NCBI GenBank assembly: GCA_963924555.1
Contig: OZ004596.1
Location: 4,908,139-4,972,138 of the forward strand
DNA from: Crambe crambe
Lineage: Eukaryota > Porifera > Demospongiae > Poecilosclerida > Crambeidae
Length of the DNA stretch: 64,000 nt
Reading direction: 5' to 3'
Below the pieces are notes generated by a model that ran no database searches, had not been told where the DNA came from, and was given only the letters and a program-made list of their open reading frames with translations. Numbering within the stretch: the first letter of the stretch is position 1; each line of letters starts with the position of its first letter. The position numbers and the translations under genes were made by a program. This document shows, piece after piece, positions 31,628 to 46,300 of the stretch.

Positions 31628-34600
31628 ATGACAAGCAAGGTTAGTCATCGTTCTGAATGCTAACATAGCTAACCCATATTAGCTATTTTGTTTGTGATGG
31701 ATGCGGTAGTCCAATGTTAAAGCTAGTCAAGGCAGCCAGCTTGCTAGTTTGTTCCTGTCCTGTTGGTTTGTAGGTTAGTATTTTGGCTTGTATCTCAGGA
31801 TTATTTATTTGTCCACCATAGTTTGTAAATAATAGGATGAAGCATTTGGCTCATATCTTTAACAGAGTCTTGGCTCTAGGCAACAAGAAATGTAGCAATT
31901 GTTCAAGAACAAGCTTTTTCTTTCCCTATTCCATATGAGCTGCTGGGGCTATGGCAGTAATTCCAAAATCTACTAGGAGATGGAAGGAAAGATGTATTAG
32001 GATATACCCCTACCTCTGGTATATACTTCGGTTGTCCATATTGGAAGGAGTGGTTGACAAGGCAGCCCTATACTTATAGATTAGCAGTTCTTAGTTTTCA
32101 CCTCTATCAATAATTTGATCTTAGAAACATCCTTCAGAAGAAGACAAACACAATGGTTTATCTTCCCCAGCCAAGGTACCAAGGGTAAGTGACTCAGTCT
32201 TTCTGTGCATGGTAATATCAGAGTCACACTCAGTGAGAAATGAGTATCAACTTGAGGGACTTCAACAATAAAGAGTGATCTAGTTGTCTCCCTCCCACTC
32301 ACTCTACCCAGGAGCTAGCCAAAGATCATTGGAAGCTCATGATGTGTCATGTCATTTCATGGAAAGCTATCGAAATAGAATCACCCCCCCCCCCCCCCCA
32401 ATTACTAGTTAAGTGGTGTGGGACTGAAACATATCTCTCTCTCTATGGTAACCTCTCTCTCTGGCACTAATTATTATAGGGTTCTCTAGAGGAGCACTAG
32501 GGCCTGTTTGAGCTAACAATGTTCTCATTCCAGGGGAATTTGGAATTAGAGAGTCTTTTTAGCACCATGATCTGAAAAGAGCACCTTTCGTTATAGAGAA
32601 CCTTGTGTTATTTCAGTAAGAGGTAAACCTTGCATTCTTTTCTTCACTGATTACAGTCATTTAGCACTCGTATGCACTCTCTTCAAACATCCAAAACATC
32701 TCAATTGTGTGTGCAGTTAGTGCTCGAGTGCCCCTAGACATGCTGTGGGACATAATTATGACGATCATCTTATTTTTTCCTGCACTTATTTTTCCTTTTT
32801 TGATTGCAGTTGAGTGATGACAGTGAAGTGCCAACCTTACAAAACATACCTAATTTGGATGCATTTTGAGTGATATAATCCTTAACTTCCTTAGGCCCAT
32901 TGCACTTCCTACTCTCTGACCTTTTTTTTTTTTTTTTTTTTTGGAGTGCCTATTAGAGAACTTTTCTTTTCTTTGTATTTAACTCCATTAGAGGAATACT
33001 TCTAATTAATACCTCATGTAATAGAGTATCCATTAGAGGGATATTCTTGTAGAATCACTTCTATTGCATGCATGGTGGTGTACACATTAGAGGAATGCCT
33101 CGTCTTATAGAGGAATGTACCAGGATTTTATCAAAGTGATATCTCTATTGATACATTAGCATTTTCTCTAATGAATAGGGCTCCTCTCCTATATTCATCA
33201 ATTGAGCTTTAGCTGATGAATACATGAAACCTTTGAGGTAGTATGTAAGTATGTATACTAAACAATGGTAGGAAGCACTTAGACACCTTTTACAGTGTAT
33301 TCTAGTTTATGGTTTAATCTTTTTCTCCTTGCTTTCTTTCCTTCTTGCTAGAATCTGTTTGTTGCTTCTCCAAGTATGAAGAAGTAACTAAAGTAATGGA
33401 GTGGGCATTGGTTTTCGTTATCTCAGTTTTCACAGACTTCTATATTTCAATACAATGCCATCGTAACTGCTGTCTGAGTGTGTGTTATACTACATCAGAG
33501 ATATTTGATGCATGCTCTGAGTACTTAGATCTGTTGATTGTGGCTATGTAAGTCAACTCCAGTAAATTACATATTGGCCAGCATCATCATCTGGTACATT
33601 GTATGTGCAGCATAATATTATTGGCAAGGTCACGAAATGTTTGTTGTCTCTGAACTTTTCTTACCCAATCAGACATTCCTGAATATAGTCTTCTGTCGAG
33701 TGTGTTATCCTGGATATGTCTAATATATGAGAGATCATAGCTGGCTACTAAACACTGAGACACCCACAGGGAAAAAAAAAATGTGTTTGATTGAGTGATG
33801 CTGAATTAGAGACACCTCTTCATGATCTATATTGAAGCCACTAAATGAGGTCATGACCCCTGCCATTGTGGACGCATAAAAATGAATCAAGACATACTAC
33901 CAGTTACCCTATTTAGTCTCTGATTGGTCAGAATAGGTACTCTACTATTCAATGAAGAGTACCTGTGGAATAGTCCTAGAGTACCTGTCTGGAGTGGGTT
34001 TCCACATGAGCTCTCAGGGTTTCTAGAAACCTTCTAAAAGATATCCAAACTACCTAATACCATATGCATACAAGAAAGAACTTCACATGGGAAATGGCCT
34101 CGTACCCAGGGGAAATGGTGTCGTACACAGGGCTGTTTTATGAGGCTAACATGGGAAAGTACACATAGCTGAGAAAATATCAGCATTTATTGGCTGCAAA
34201 TGTTATTCCTGAAAGTGATAAAGCATCAAAAGAGATGTTGATGCTCACAATATTGATTGTTGACCTAATCAAAAAAACACTATATGGTTTCCTCTATGTA
34301 TATAATGTTAGGTTTTGATATTTTTATGATTCGTTTGCAAAACTTGTATTCTCTGTCGTGCAGTTGGATGAGGATGGTGGAGACAGAGTGACGCGGATGA
34401 AGGAACTACTGAGCAAGAGCGGGGGGATAGGGGGAGGGGGGAGAGGAGGACCAGGCCTCATTTTTCCCAAGCCCAAACCCAAACCCAAACCCAAGCCAAC
34501 GGTTTCCGTTGATCGTGTGGACTCGCCTGACAGGATCTCTGCACATACCCCTCGTTCGTCCACCTCACCTGACCCCATGGTAAGTCGTTAGACCAGTTTG

Positions 34601-37600
34601 ACTAGTAGTGCTTGATGGGGGATTGAATGAGTGAAGTATGAATGTACTGTATTTGGGTTATAGACATATTATGTAGCAAGTGTCTGAGCCGTACCCAGAA
34701 TTTTCCCCCCCCCCCCAAAATCGTAGACACTTGTTTTTGCCCTCAGACATTTTTCTGTTCATTGGTGCAATCACTTAATCATGCTCTATTGAACTCTGCC
34801 TCCTGTACTCATCATCATGGCTATGTCCATTCCCTGTCATTCAGGGAATTTTGCTCAGAGGGGGCAAATGCCTTGTGCAAGAATTTGAGGAGGGGTAACC
34901 ACAAAGCAGTAAATGTATGTGAAATTCTATGATAATCTCATTAGGAAAGCTAGCCAATTGGGGATTTTATAAGGATAGGGAGGGGTGGAGCTATACCTGG
35001 CTACTAGCTGCTCAAGAATTAGTAAGAGTTTGAGCTGCTCTAAAGTTTGAATTTCCCCACTGTACCTTACACTTAAGAAGCTTAACTGTCACATTTTGCA
35101 TGTACAAATAGCCTCTATGAAGCAAAGCAGCCATGCCACGATTTAAATTTCATGGTCCTGAGACAAGGCTAGAAATCGCTCATGAACACTGGCCATTAAT
35201 CTCTCCAACCTTTTCAAAGGATATCTGAACATTCATCTCTTTTTTTTTTTCTTTTTTTTTTTAAGTGACAGGGTTCCATTTGCTATACATAGGAGGTCGT
35301 AATTGCTGTATTTCCTTGATTGCTTAAGTATGATTGAATTCTTGCTGCCTATGGTAGTAGTGTGTGCATATCTTTCCATGTGGGTGGGTGGCAGGAATGG
35401 CTCTGTGATGGGCTTCGCTGGCGATAGCTATGAAGATTGAATCATCTGCAGCTGCATTGCTATTACCATGCTTAACTATCTGTGCAGAATTCACACTTGA
35501 TCCACTCCAAAGTGTGTAAATGACCTGCTTGCCCCTAGAGATTTAAATGGAATGGTTTGAAAAGAAAAAAGAGAAAAATAAAATAAAAGAGTTTTCAACA
35601 TCAGAGCATTGTTTCACTGCTCCACCCTTCTTTGGGGCAATCCATTATAATCTGTTATCATTTGATGTTTAATTAGATTAGATATGCAATGATGATATAT
35701 TTCCTAGGGATGTTGGGCAAACATTTTTTCCCCATGTGTCACCACAGGTGGATATATGCTATTACTCAAAGTTTGATTGGTAAGGAATACATACAAACTC
35801 AAAGTTTGATTGATAAGGAATACATACAAACCCCCTGAAATCTTCAGCTCCCAGCATAGATCCATCCAAAACATGACTTGAAATTTGATTAACTGGATTA
35901 TTCCAGCTGGTACGCAGTTCATTCCCAGCCACTATTTGCTTTTATCTGTTACCACATTAAATGCAGTAGTCAGTAATATAATATACCTGTCCTAAAATGG
36001 CTCTATTAGCTGCATGGCACACCTGCAATCTACTCCTTTGATGTGGCTAATGTAATATTAGTATTTCTTTGATGTGGCTTATTAGCAATCCTTTGATGTG
36101 CTTAATGTAATATCAGCACTCACTTTGATGTTAGCATACTGTACTATGGCAACTCACTGTCAGCTATGGTGATGCAGTGGATATTATGTCACCTTCCACT
36201 TCCCTCAGAGTATTTGCAAACCTTATTAAATCACAATTAATTACACATTAATGGTGATTTAATCAGTATGACCACAAATCTCTGTAATACACCACTGTTC
36301 CTATGGAAACTGTCTCAATCCAATTCCCATTCCAATTCAATTTCCCATCCCCACTCTGATTCTCCATTCTCATTCCTGGTTCCATTTTTAAAATTCTCTT
36401 TGTATACATAATATTAGTCTGTACTGCTATTCACAGAGGAGAAGGAATTGTTTTCCATTCAGTAGACAGTAAGACCAACTTCCATTAGGAGGAGGGCCAC
36501 TCCACTAAATACGTCCCAAGTAATTTGTCGTTCTACATTTGCAATAATAGGATAATTAGTGGAGATAATTCAAGATCTACTCCAGCAGTCCATAGTGGGA
36601 GTAACGGGTAATACTGGCAGCTCCATTTAAGTCAGTCAGCCTATTTTGGAGCAATGTAATGGATATTTTGGATAAGTTAGATCACTGGGTCAGCCCATAA
36701 CGAGTGGGAGTAATTGGAATAGTGTTGAAGTTAAGTCAGTCGGCCTAAATGATTATAGCAAGGGTGTACATAATAATCTCCTACATTCTGGAGTGATAAG
36801 ATTATTGATACCACTTGGTAAACCTCATAGATGAATCTGTTAGCAATATGCTTCTTTGTCTGAGATAATAACATCCTAAATTTGTGTGAAGTTCTTGGAT
36901 AATCGTCTATTAGTGGGTGCATGCAATAGCCTATTACTCCACAATAAAACACACCCCCTTTGTGTCTATCATGAAATAATTTGTCAATGGCTTTTTCTCT
37001 ATGGAACAGAAAATTACCAGCTCTTTGTAGTTCTAGCCCCCCATAGTGTCTCTACTCGTACTTTGGTTATCAAATGTCATTCCTGCATACCATTCGATAG
37101 AAAATATCTTAAATAGAACATGTACTACCACTTGTTCATAATCTGTCTGCTACACAAGTCACTTCTTTTCATCTAACGTATGTATAAAATCACTTATGCT
37201 GCTTCAGACTAGCTTGCAATTGCTGAGAACGTGCATCCAAAAAATGAGCTGTCTGAAACTTCTTTGTAGCTCACCACCACAAGAAGATAAAGGCAACGGA
37301 GTAAGTCCCTGGTAATTATACATATCAATAGCCAAGTTGAGTGCTTTTCCTTTAGTTCAGTGGTAGCTTGTTTTTTGTTTTGCGTTGGCATACTGAAAAG
37401 GAAGCACAATGAAAGAGTTGCTATTTGACAAGTACATGTAATATCAATTACTGCTAGTAACAGGTGCATGCGTAGGATATCCTGCCAGCCAATACATTCA
37501 AAGAGGATACAGTGTAACATGATTGGTTGGCAGCCTACATAAAAATGCAGGGTTATTTATAACTGGGCAGCCCTGGCAAACTGGCTCAGTTGCTCTATAG

Positions 37601-40308
37601 TTAGGCCTAGCTGTATTCATTCCACTTAGCTAGCTGCAGTTTGTGTATGCTATGAATTTTGCTGGCTGATAGCTCTGTGTCTATCATTGCATGCTACAGC
37701 TAGAGTAGAGGAGTATTGTGTAACTTAGTGCACTTTAATTGGAGTGGCAATCCAGCTGCACTACACTACAAGTGACTGGGTGTCACATTTGGTAAGTTAA
37801 CTGACAAAGTCAGATGATTTTTTTGTTACAACTGTGTGTGCCAATGAATCAGCACTTACTGATTATATGTATATGACTGACTGTACATCCTTCCGATAGT
37901 TGGAAGTTGCAACGTCAACGGCCAATGCCCTTTATAATTGTCGTATCTCTCTCTATCTTTCTTCCAGGACCCTGGTCCCATAGTGTTGAAGACTGATAGT
38001 CTAAAGCAGTTTAGTGAAACTCTGGACTACGACTTTGATGTAGTGGTAAGTCAATGCATGCAACTCCTAACATAGCAACAGTGATCTCAGCTCCATATAC
38101 GTAGTATGCTATTGTTTGAGTTATAGTTAGACTTGTCAACACAGAGTGAAGAGTATTTCATAACCATATGTATGCATAAATGTAACGATTTCTCCACAGT
38201 ACAACCATTGGGGCCTACCTTTTATTTCATATTCGTTATCTAGATAATCAGCACTATGATAAAAGCTGGTTATATGTACATCAAAAACCATATTCCAAAA
38301 ACAAACCACTATCATGCAACACATTGCTGAAGGCATGAGTGGATCCCCTTCCTTGCAATTGTTCGAACAACACAGTGTCACTCATATAGTGCCTCCTTCC
38401 CTGAACAACACTATTCAGTAGTATTGAGAGAGTGTGTGTGTATGTGTGTGTGAATGTTGGTGGTTAGTGAGTGTACACAGAGCACCCAATTTGATACATG
38501 GTGCTAGTCGTCCACCGCACAGCGATGACTGCCTTATGAGGATTGTATGAAACAGTTACTTTTGATGAATTGGATCCTGCTCCTTTCGATAATTTGTTTG
38601 CATCTGTGTACTGCACCATCGGAGGTGCTTCTCTGACAAATTTTTTCATGGGATATTTGGCAGAAGTGTGAAACAAGTTTGATTTTGTGTCCTTTGATTT
38701 ATATCACTTAAGTCATTGTCGTTTTTCTTCTTCTTCTTCTCTTTTGATGGGATCAAATACAGTACCTGGGGACAAAGTGAAGAAAGTCAGTGTTAAGAGT
38801 CAAGGGCTAATGATTGAGTCTAATGCTTTGATGTACAATTGCCATTGATAATAGGAGCTAAAATTGATGATATCTTGGACTCTGATTCATGCCAAATTGA
38901 CTGGATGAATCGCCAATTTGGCGATCGAATTAGTTAAGGTTCAAGACTTTCTCTCTTAGTATTTGTTGAGTGAATTTCCTCTCTGTTAGTTAGTGTCTGC
39001 AGCTCCATTCTATGGCTTGTGTGTGGCTATTTTGTGGCTTTGTGTGAAAGGCACTGCCCAATGTGTACTAGGGTGCCACTATCTGTTATTTTGCTGAGTC
39101 AGCATCAAGGTACTGCAAAGAGACCACGTGTGCTAATTGAGTTCAGTTCAGTGTAGTCATAATAGTCTCTTCTCTGAGCACTTAATGGCCATGATGGAGT
39201 AAGTGATTATGTCTGGCCTATCAAGTGGCCAACACAGCGCAGCTAGTCTCTCTCTCTCTCTCTCTCTCTCTCAGTTAAAGCTTTATAATCTGAACTTTAT
39301 CCTTGTCAAAAATGGAAATCAACACAAGAGTTACACATGATTGAGTGCTTGGTATGACAGCTATTCTATTCTCCATCAATTCTTCCTCTTTCCCTCTGTC
39401 AAAGTGCATGAAGGTGCATGCATTCTACATGCCAAAATGCCTGGGGACGTGCAGATCAAAGTACATATGTATGCTGAATATCAATAATTCTAATGTCAAC
39501 TGGGAATGGATAACTAATGTAATTTTCTTCCATGTTAGGAGAATTTAAACTAACCTTATACTAGCTAATAATGAGGAATTTCTGGAGGATTTTGCTCTGT
39601 AAACAACAGAGTGTCTGTGCTCATTTTTCTAGCATTCTCCATTTTAGAAGCTCTTAATGGTCTTGCATGAGCAGAGGTACACCCTTGTTGTTGACCCATT
39701 AAACAGATTGTTTCATATCCCCTACACATGTTTTGTCTATAAGAGTAATTAGTAGAGATGCATTGTATTATTGTAGGCGGTTCTACAGGTCGCCAACTCC
39801 CACAACTTTGATTAGATGATTGTTGATTTAAATCCTCAAATATAGATACCTAGGAAAAAGAAAGCTAATCTTATAGTGTGTGTTAGTGGGTGCTCTTTCT
39901 ATTAAAACCAGTCCAAACATTACTGCTTTCAACTTGATTTGAGAGAGCAAGATGTCTGCCTTCAAAAATGGTGTTTATTTTCATCTTTCAACCAGAAACC
40001 ATTATCTACTGAAAGTTAATATCCACTTCATTTCAACAAACCATAAATGTTATTCAAGCAGTCCATTTCCAACTTGCTGTTAGAGAGAAAAAAAAAACCT
40101 AAAGAGTTTGCCCCCAATTATATTGAACTGCCTCTTAATTACAGTACAACTAAAAGTAAATGATCCATTCAAACCATCCTCTGTCAATTAGACACATCTT
40201 AGCCGAGTTTGTAAACACAGGATTACCTCTCCTTGCATGTCCTTCTCTGTGCGGCTTGAAACTGCTCATAAGCTGCATATCTCTTCCTTGTGTCAGTTTG
40301 TTTGCTGT

Positions 40309-40351
<43 letters not shown>

Positions 40352-43300
40352 AGTCGACTTCCTTAACAGGAACCCCTTAGGTATGGCTAGCCAAGTGGTT
40401 CCATTAACTTCCCCTATACAACTACTTCCCGAGTACTCGGCACTTACAAAGAAACAGGTTCAGGTATCCAAAGGTAGTGTTTGGCAAGAACTAGACTAGA
40501 GACAGGCCAAGTCTCTGCATGTTGAGTTGAGGCACAAAGAAAATTTTAAAGTTCTCTTTGCTATGCCTTAAACAGGTGACTTTGTCTCTCCCACCTGCAT
40601 AAGGATAATAGCAGTGCACCTTGTACTGGTATCAATTACAACTAGTATTGTCACAGTACAGAGGACTATGTATGTACAATGGAACCCCTAAATGTGGACT
40701 CCCTGAAATGCAAAAACCTCTCTAATCAGGACACTTTTTCTTGTCCCAACACAATATAAATGTGTATAATTTAACCCCTGAAATAGGGACGCCTCTCTAA
40801 TCAGGACACTTTTCGCTGGTCCCAAAGGTGTCCGCATTTAGAGGTTCCACTGTATGTATGTATGTATGGATGAATGGATGGATGGATGCATGCTAGGATA
40901 CAGCATGTTTACATGTCGTGTAAGACAGCATGATAGGTACAAGGCTTACTCTAACCTGGTATTAGGTAGCTTTGCTGTCCTTTGGATCTTGCTTTCATCA
41001 AAGTCCCTATACATGGTATACTCACATCTGTTATAGCAGGAGATTTTCCACAAAAGTTTTAAAATCCTACCACTCTATATAAAAGAGCCACCCTAACCAG
41101 GCCCAGAGGAATAATCCTAGGTTTCACTGAAAGGGACAGTACTGTATAGTGTTGTATATGGAAATCTGTGCTCTAATTGGATTAGTTCAGTTCATTGGAA
41201 CTAACCTATAATTATATCTGCTCTAATTAGTCTCCTTTTTCCCAGGTTCGACACCAGCAGATTCTTGACTCCACACCTCAGAAAGACCGTGCATTACTCA
41301 CTCAGTCCAAGGGCCTTCAGAACCGTCGCCTCCCAAGCAACTTAGTGACAAAGGTGCCCGAGGACTACAGCCAACGTCGACGTAACACATATGCTGGGAG
41401 CATGAAGAGAGCTGTCAGCCAACCGATCAAGGCCAGGGACGAACCTGATGGAGGGGGAGATGCAGACTCTGTGATTTCAGAGGAAGAGAGGAAGCAGAAA
41501 GTAAGTGGTGTTTTGCAGGACTTGTTATAATATTACAGTTATGTTAGAACTTGCTATGGAAACAGAGTGTATTATTATTTGAGCAGCTGGTTTTAAGGTT
41601 ACTAAAGGATGCCAAGCATGTTTGGAAGTTACATGTAGTAGAGTCTCCCATTTTAAGTTAGAATGCTTATCTAAATATGCATTGCTGACTGCACACAGAC
41701 TAATTTGGAGATTAAAGAGAGAATTCTTATGCAATAAATAGCATGTGGTACTAATTTGAGCAATTTGCTTCATGTTTATCATTCCTGTGGTCACTCAAAA
41801 CTCAAAGCAGTGGGTAATGGACTAATGGTACACAAGAGAGGTACTACAGCTTGTTTCATCACCTTTGCAACTCAGAAAGCAGATCACCCAAGCCACAGTT
41901 TACACTAATCCATTATTCCACTACTCCATCAAAGTATACCAGTACAATAGACTGAGGTTTAGTGTGCTCTAGGCGCTTGTTACAAAGGTGCTGAACAGGC
42001 CCGTGTTCAGGGGTTCGATCGAACCTCCTTTTCAAATTGAATTTTAAATGCGAGCACGCTCAAATTGATCGCGTGCGTCGTTAAGAATTGCTTAACTAAT
42101 AATTTTAGTTCATGTGCATGAGCCAGAGAGAAAGAGAACGAGTCTAGCAAAGCCTATTGTCCAGAAAAGGTCAGTTATAAGCTAGCTATAACCCACCTGT
42201 AGGCTACTGAATTTAAAACAGTTATAGATCTACGTATGGTGCCTGAAGCTATTAGCTCTGCTAAGTTAAGCTTGTAAACTGTACTGGTATACCATCTTCA
42301 TCAGCTACTCCCTGATTGCCTACAATTACCAGCTGCTAGTAAACTATTCTAGTTAGCTAAAAACAGCATACGCAGATCTATCCAAAATGGGTGTGATCAG
42401 GGGAAAGTGGGCATGGTAAGCCACTTAGAACCCCCTTTTCAGAATTTCTGGGTATGTGCCTGCTGAAACAAGCTCTACTAGGCCAGTCAGATTCACCTTC
42501 AGGAATCATGATACATCAAATAAACATAGCATATTCAATACAAGTTTGATAATAATGATTCTCACAGTTATTGCTACAGCAGCAGTACCTCTGTCTAGCC
42601 TTGCACCAAACATTCAGTACTCAATATTATTTTTCTCTATTTTTTTCACTCTCCTAGAACCTGGCTAAGCTTGGAGTCCAAGGGAACAACCCTCTGGCAG
42701 CGCTGGGTAACATTCTGAAGCGAAACTCTTCAGGAAGAGGATCGCTAACTAGAAAATCTTCTAAGAAGTCACTCCAGGACTCAACAAACACACCCTCCCC
42801 CAAAGTCAAGAAGAAGACATCACTGGAAGCTCCGTCCTTTGCATCAAGGTTTGGCAGTGAACCACCCCAATCTAAATCCCCACCTAAGAGTCCCAAAAGT
42901 GGCTTCTTACGTGGCTTGCGGAGATCCAGCTCCAAAAACAAACAGAAGAAGAATGGTGATTCTGATGATCTTCAATCTGATACTTCGAGCATTGTCAGTA
43001 TGCCTATCCAGTCTACATTGGACGAGACAACTGAACCCATGGAGATCTCACCTACCACCTCTCCCTCAAAGTCCAGCGAGAAATTGGCTAGAGGTAAATC
43101 CACTCCTGAGCCATCACAGAGCATGAATGGGACTGGAGGTGGTGACGACATATCACCCTTAACTACAGTGTCTGTTCAACGTGTCCCCCTCAGAGACAAG
43201 CCTTCATCTTCACCATTATCTTCAACTCTCTCCAACCGTAAAACAACAGACAGTGCAATCTTCAGAGAAGGATCTGTGGAAGCTCTCTTTGGATCAGACT

Positions 43301-46300
43301 CGAATCTCTTTGACAGCAGCGAACTAGATGCACTATGGGGAAAGAAGAAGGAAAGATCACTGAAGGAGTCCCAGACCACTCCTGAAAGAAATAATGATAG
43401 TAGGGACCCATTGTCCCCATCGCGGAAACCTGATGCTGATAAATCAAAGGGATCCAAGAAGGACAGCTTTCTCTCGATTTCTCCATTGCCTTCAAAACCA
43501 GATATCAAGCGCACAAGCATCAGCTCCCCCAAGCCAGGGATACGAGAGCAACTTCATCGCTACGAGTCTAACAGCAAAGTCTCCTCAAAGGATGATGATA
43601 CTCCCCTTACATCAACTCCCATAGTAAAAGAAGATCCAGAACTGAAAACAGACATGGAAACAAAAACAACTGAAGTCAAAAAGAAGTCTGATCTTCTGTT
43701 TGAAGAAGAAGATGATGAACTGTTTGGCACAACCACAAAAGTGAAATCAACTACTGAAGAGGATGTAGACAAGAAGGCTAAGCTGTTTGATGATGATCTC
43801 TTTAAGGATGACTCAAAAGAGCCTCTCAAAACAAATTCTGAGACTGATGAAAAGAGCAAAGACTCTGTCAAGGAGGTCAAGGAAGAGTTAAGCGAAGGTA
43901 AGGAGTCTCGGGAAGTATTCGGAGAACCTCTGGATAGTGGCAGAGACGAAGAGAAAAAGAAAGAAAAGACTGATCTCTTTGGAGAAGAGAGGAAGACTGA
44001 TCCTTTTGGAGACCCTCTCTTTTCTGAGATTTCTTCGACTAGAACTGAGTCACCCAACAAACATTCCACTCTTTTTGACGAAGAAGAAGATGATAATTCA
44101 TCTCTTTTCTCTAGATCATCAAGAAACCGTGCAAAAATGTTTCCCACTCATGATCCTTTATTTGAGGACAAGCCAAAACCATCCTCAGACGAAAAAACTG
44201 ACACTCCAGTGAAGAAGACTACTGCTATTGAGTCCACAGATTCAACAAGCATTACAGATCCACTGGGTGTCCTGGTCAATCAAGGAGAAGAAGAAGAAAA
44301 ACCTGAGAAAGAGCTGGAATCCACCACCCCAGATGTAGTTGCTTCTTCCAAGGATAAGGAGGATGGCAAGCATCCTTCACCTGATGTCATCAAGGTGACT
44401 GATGAAGCAATAGATGAGTCAACTAGTGAGGAAGTTACTAAGACAGATACTCCAGCTGCAGAGGTGGAAGAAAGCACTGCTGCTTCTTCTGAGGTGAAAG
44501 AGAAATCTAGCTCTGACCAAAAAGGTAAAGATGCGCCTGTCAGTCCAACGAAATCAAGTGTAGAAAAGGCTAAGGTCCCTTCCAAAGATGACAAGCCCAA
44601 GATTAACGTTAGCACCGATGCAGACAGCAAGCCATCGTGGATGACTGAGCTGAAGAAACGTCGGCAAGTTAAGGGCAGTGAAGGTACATCTTCAGCATCG
44701 CCCAAAGAAGAGGCTATTCCGGAATGGAAGAAGAAGGCCCTTGAGAGGAAAAAGAAAGCTGAAGCTGCCACAACCAGCACTAGGAATACTTCGTCACCGC
44801 GACAAGGACGAAAATCTCCAAGCAAAACTCCCTCAGCTGGCAGAAACTCGCCTCTCTCAGACAGAAAGTCGACTACTGCTAGTTCAAAGATATCAGAAAG
44901 CAAACTCAAGACTGACTCACACAGCAATGCTGATGAGATGATTAAGAGTGATACTTATGCTGATGAAACCGATGCAAAGAAGAAGTCAAGTGATGTCGTT
45001 AAGGAGAGTTTATCATCCAGCACAGTAGTGCAACCAACTACTAAGGCAAAGATTAGCGACTCAAAGAGTCCAACCTCTAGACCAAAATTCAAGTCTTGGA
45101 GAGAGAGGGAGAAAGAAGCAAGAGAACTGGCAGAGAAACAGAGAACTGAAGCAAAGGAATCTCGATACAAGACAAGACGAGAAAGGGAGAGGGAAGCACA
45201 GCTCCAGGAGGAGAAGAAAGAGACGGAAGAAAAGGCAGATGCCGAAACCACTGAAGTGAAATCTTCTTACAAGACTCGGAGGGAGAGGGAGAGGGAGCAG
45301 AAAGAGAAGGAGGAGAAGAAGAAACTAGAGAATGGAGATGCTACGAGCTCGTATAAAACAAGGAGGGAAAGAGAGAGGGAGGAGAGAGAAAAAAGTGGTG
45401 TGACAGCAAGTACGTATAAAACCAGAAGACAAAGAGAGAGGGAAGCAAAGGAAAAGGAAGAGAAAGAAAAAGGGGAATCAAAGTCAGAAGAGTCGATCGA
45501 AGTCCCAGATGGAAGTCCTTCAAGGTCTAGCAAACCTCCACTGACCAAGAAACCCAGCATCGAAGTCATCAGTAGAAAAATTCTATCACCAAAACAGTCT
45601 TTATCTGACACGAGTGAAGAAATAAAACCCAAACTGTCAATCAGTGAGAGAGAAGATCAAAATGCCAAGAAAACCCAGGGTGAAATGGAAGATGACGTCT
45701 TTTCTGCTGGAGACGCTACAGAACAGAGATCAACGTCAGGTTTGTCGATCCATCGGACACCTTCCCCAAAAATCTCCATTGATGTGGTCTCCACTGTTTT
45801 AGATTCACCTCAAGTCAATGGTGATTCGGTAGAGAATGGACATAAAAAACCATCTGATGAGAAACAGCCCAAAACTTCAGTTGATGAAAGTGAGGAGCAG
45901 CAAAATACGACTTCTCCGACCCATGTGAAAGCACCTAACAGTGAGGCCAGCTCTAACAAGAGCAGTGTTTCTTCGGAACGGGACACAAATGAATCGAGCA
46001 GACCATATCGATCTCGTGGACAAACTTTCTCTACATCACGTTCTCCCACACCTCCCCCAACAGGGCCTCTGAAGTTGACGGATTCCGGATCCGTTCCAGA
46101 ATGGAAACGAAAGCTCATGGAGCGAAAGAAGTCAGGTTCCAGTCCAGTACACAAAACTCCTCCAGTGAAAGTTGAGGTCAAAGACGATATCCCAGAGTGG
46201 AAGAAGAATCTACTAGCTAAGAAGAAAAACAAAGATGATGACAAGGTAAGAAGATGGCTTTCTTGTTTATGTTGTGGTTATTATTATTGTCATTGTTATT

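Larger units (their letters stand above)
38046..41245 (+). other. Third intron of the LF-motif gene
   Basis: 3.2 kb without a recognised exon. It carries a CT run (39247-39272), a long T run (40312-40350), a complete MITE (40677-40852), and a TATG/GATG microsatellite immediately after it. Confidence 0.5.

Noticed and set aside
33345-33551. 68-aa plus frame in the first intron of the LF-motif gene
   Set aside because: Hydrophobic and Cys-rich but with no matching splice sites or recognisable family; the flanking exons join in phase without it.
40312-40350. Poly-T as the tail of a LINE or SINE in reverse orientation
   Set aside because: No element body, promoter boxes or target-site duplication could be recognised beside it.
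43176-45632. Long minus-strand frames opposite the LF-motif exon (118, 195, 215, 98 and 121 aa)
   Set aside because: They are Ser/Phe-rich mirror images of the Lys/Glu-rich plus-strand coding sequence and have no family similarity.
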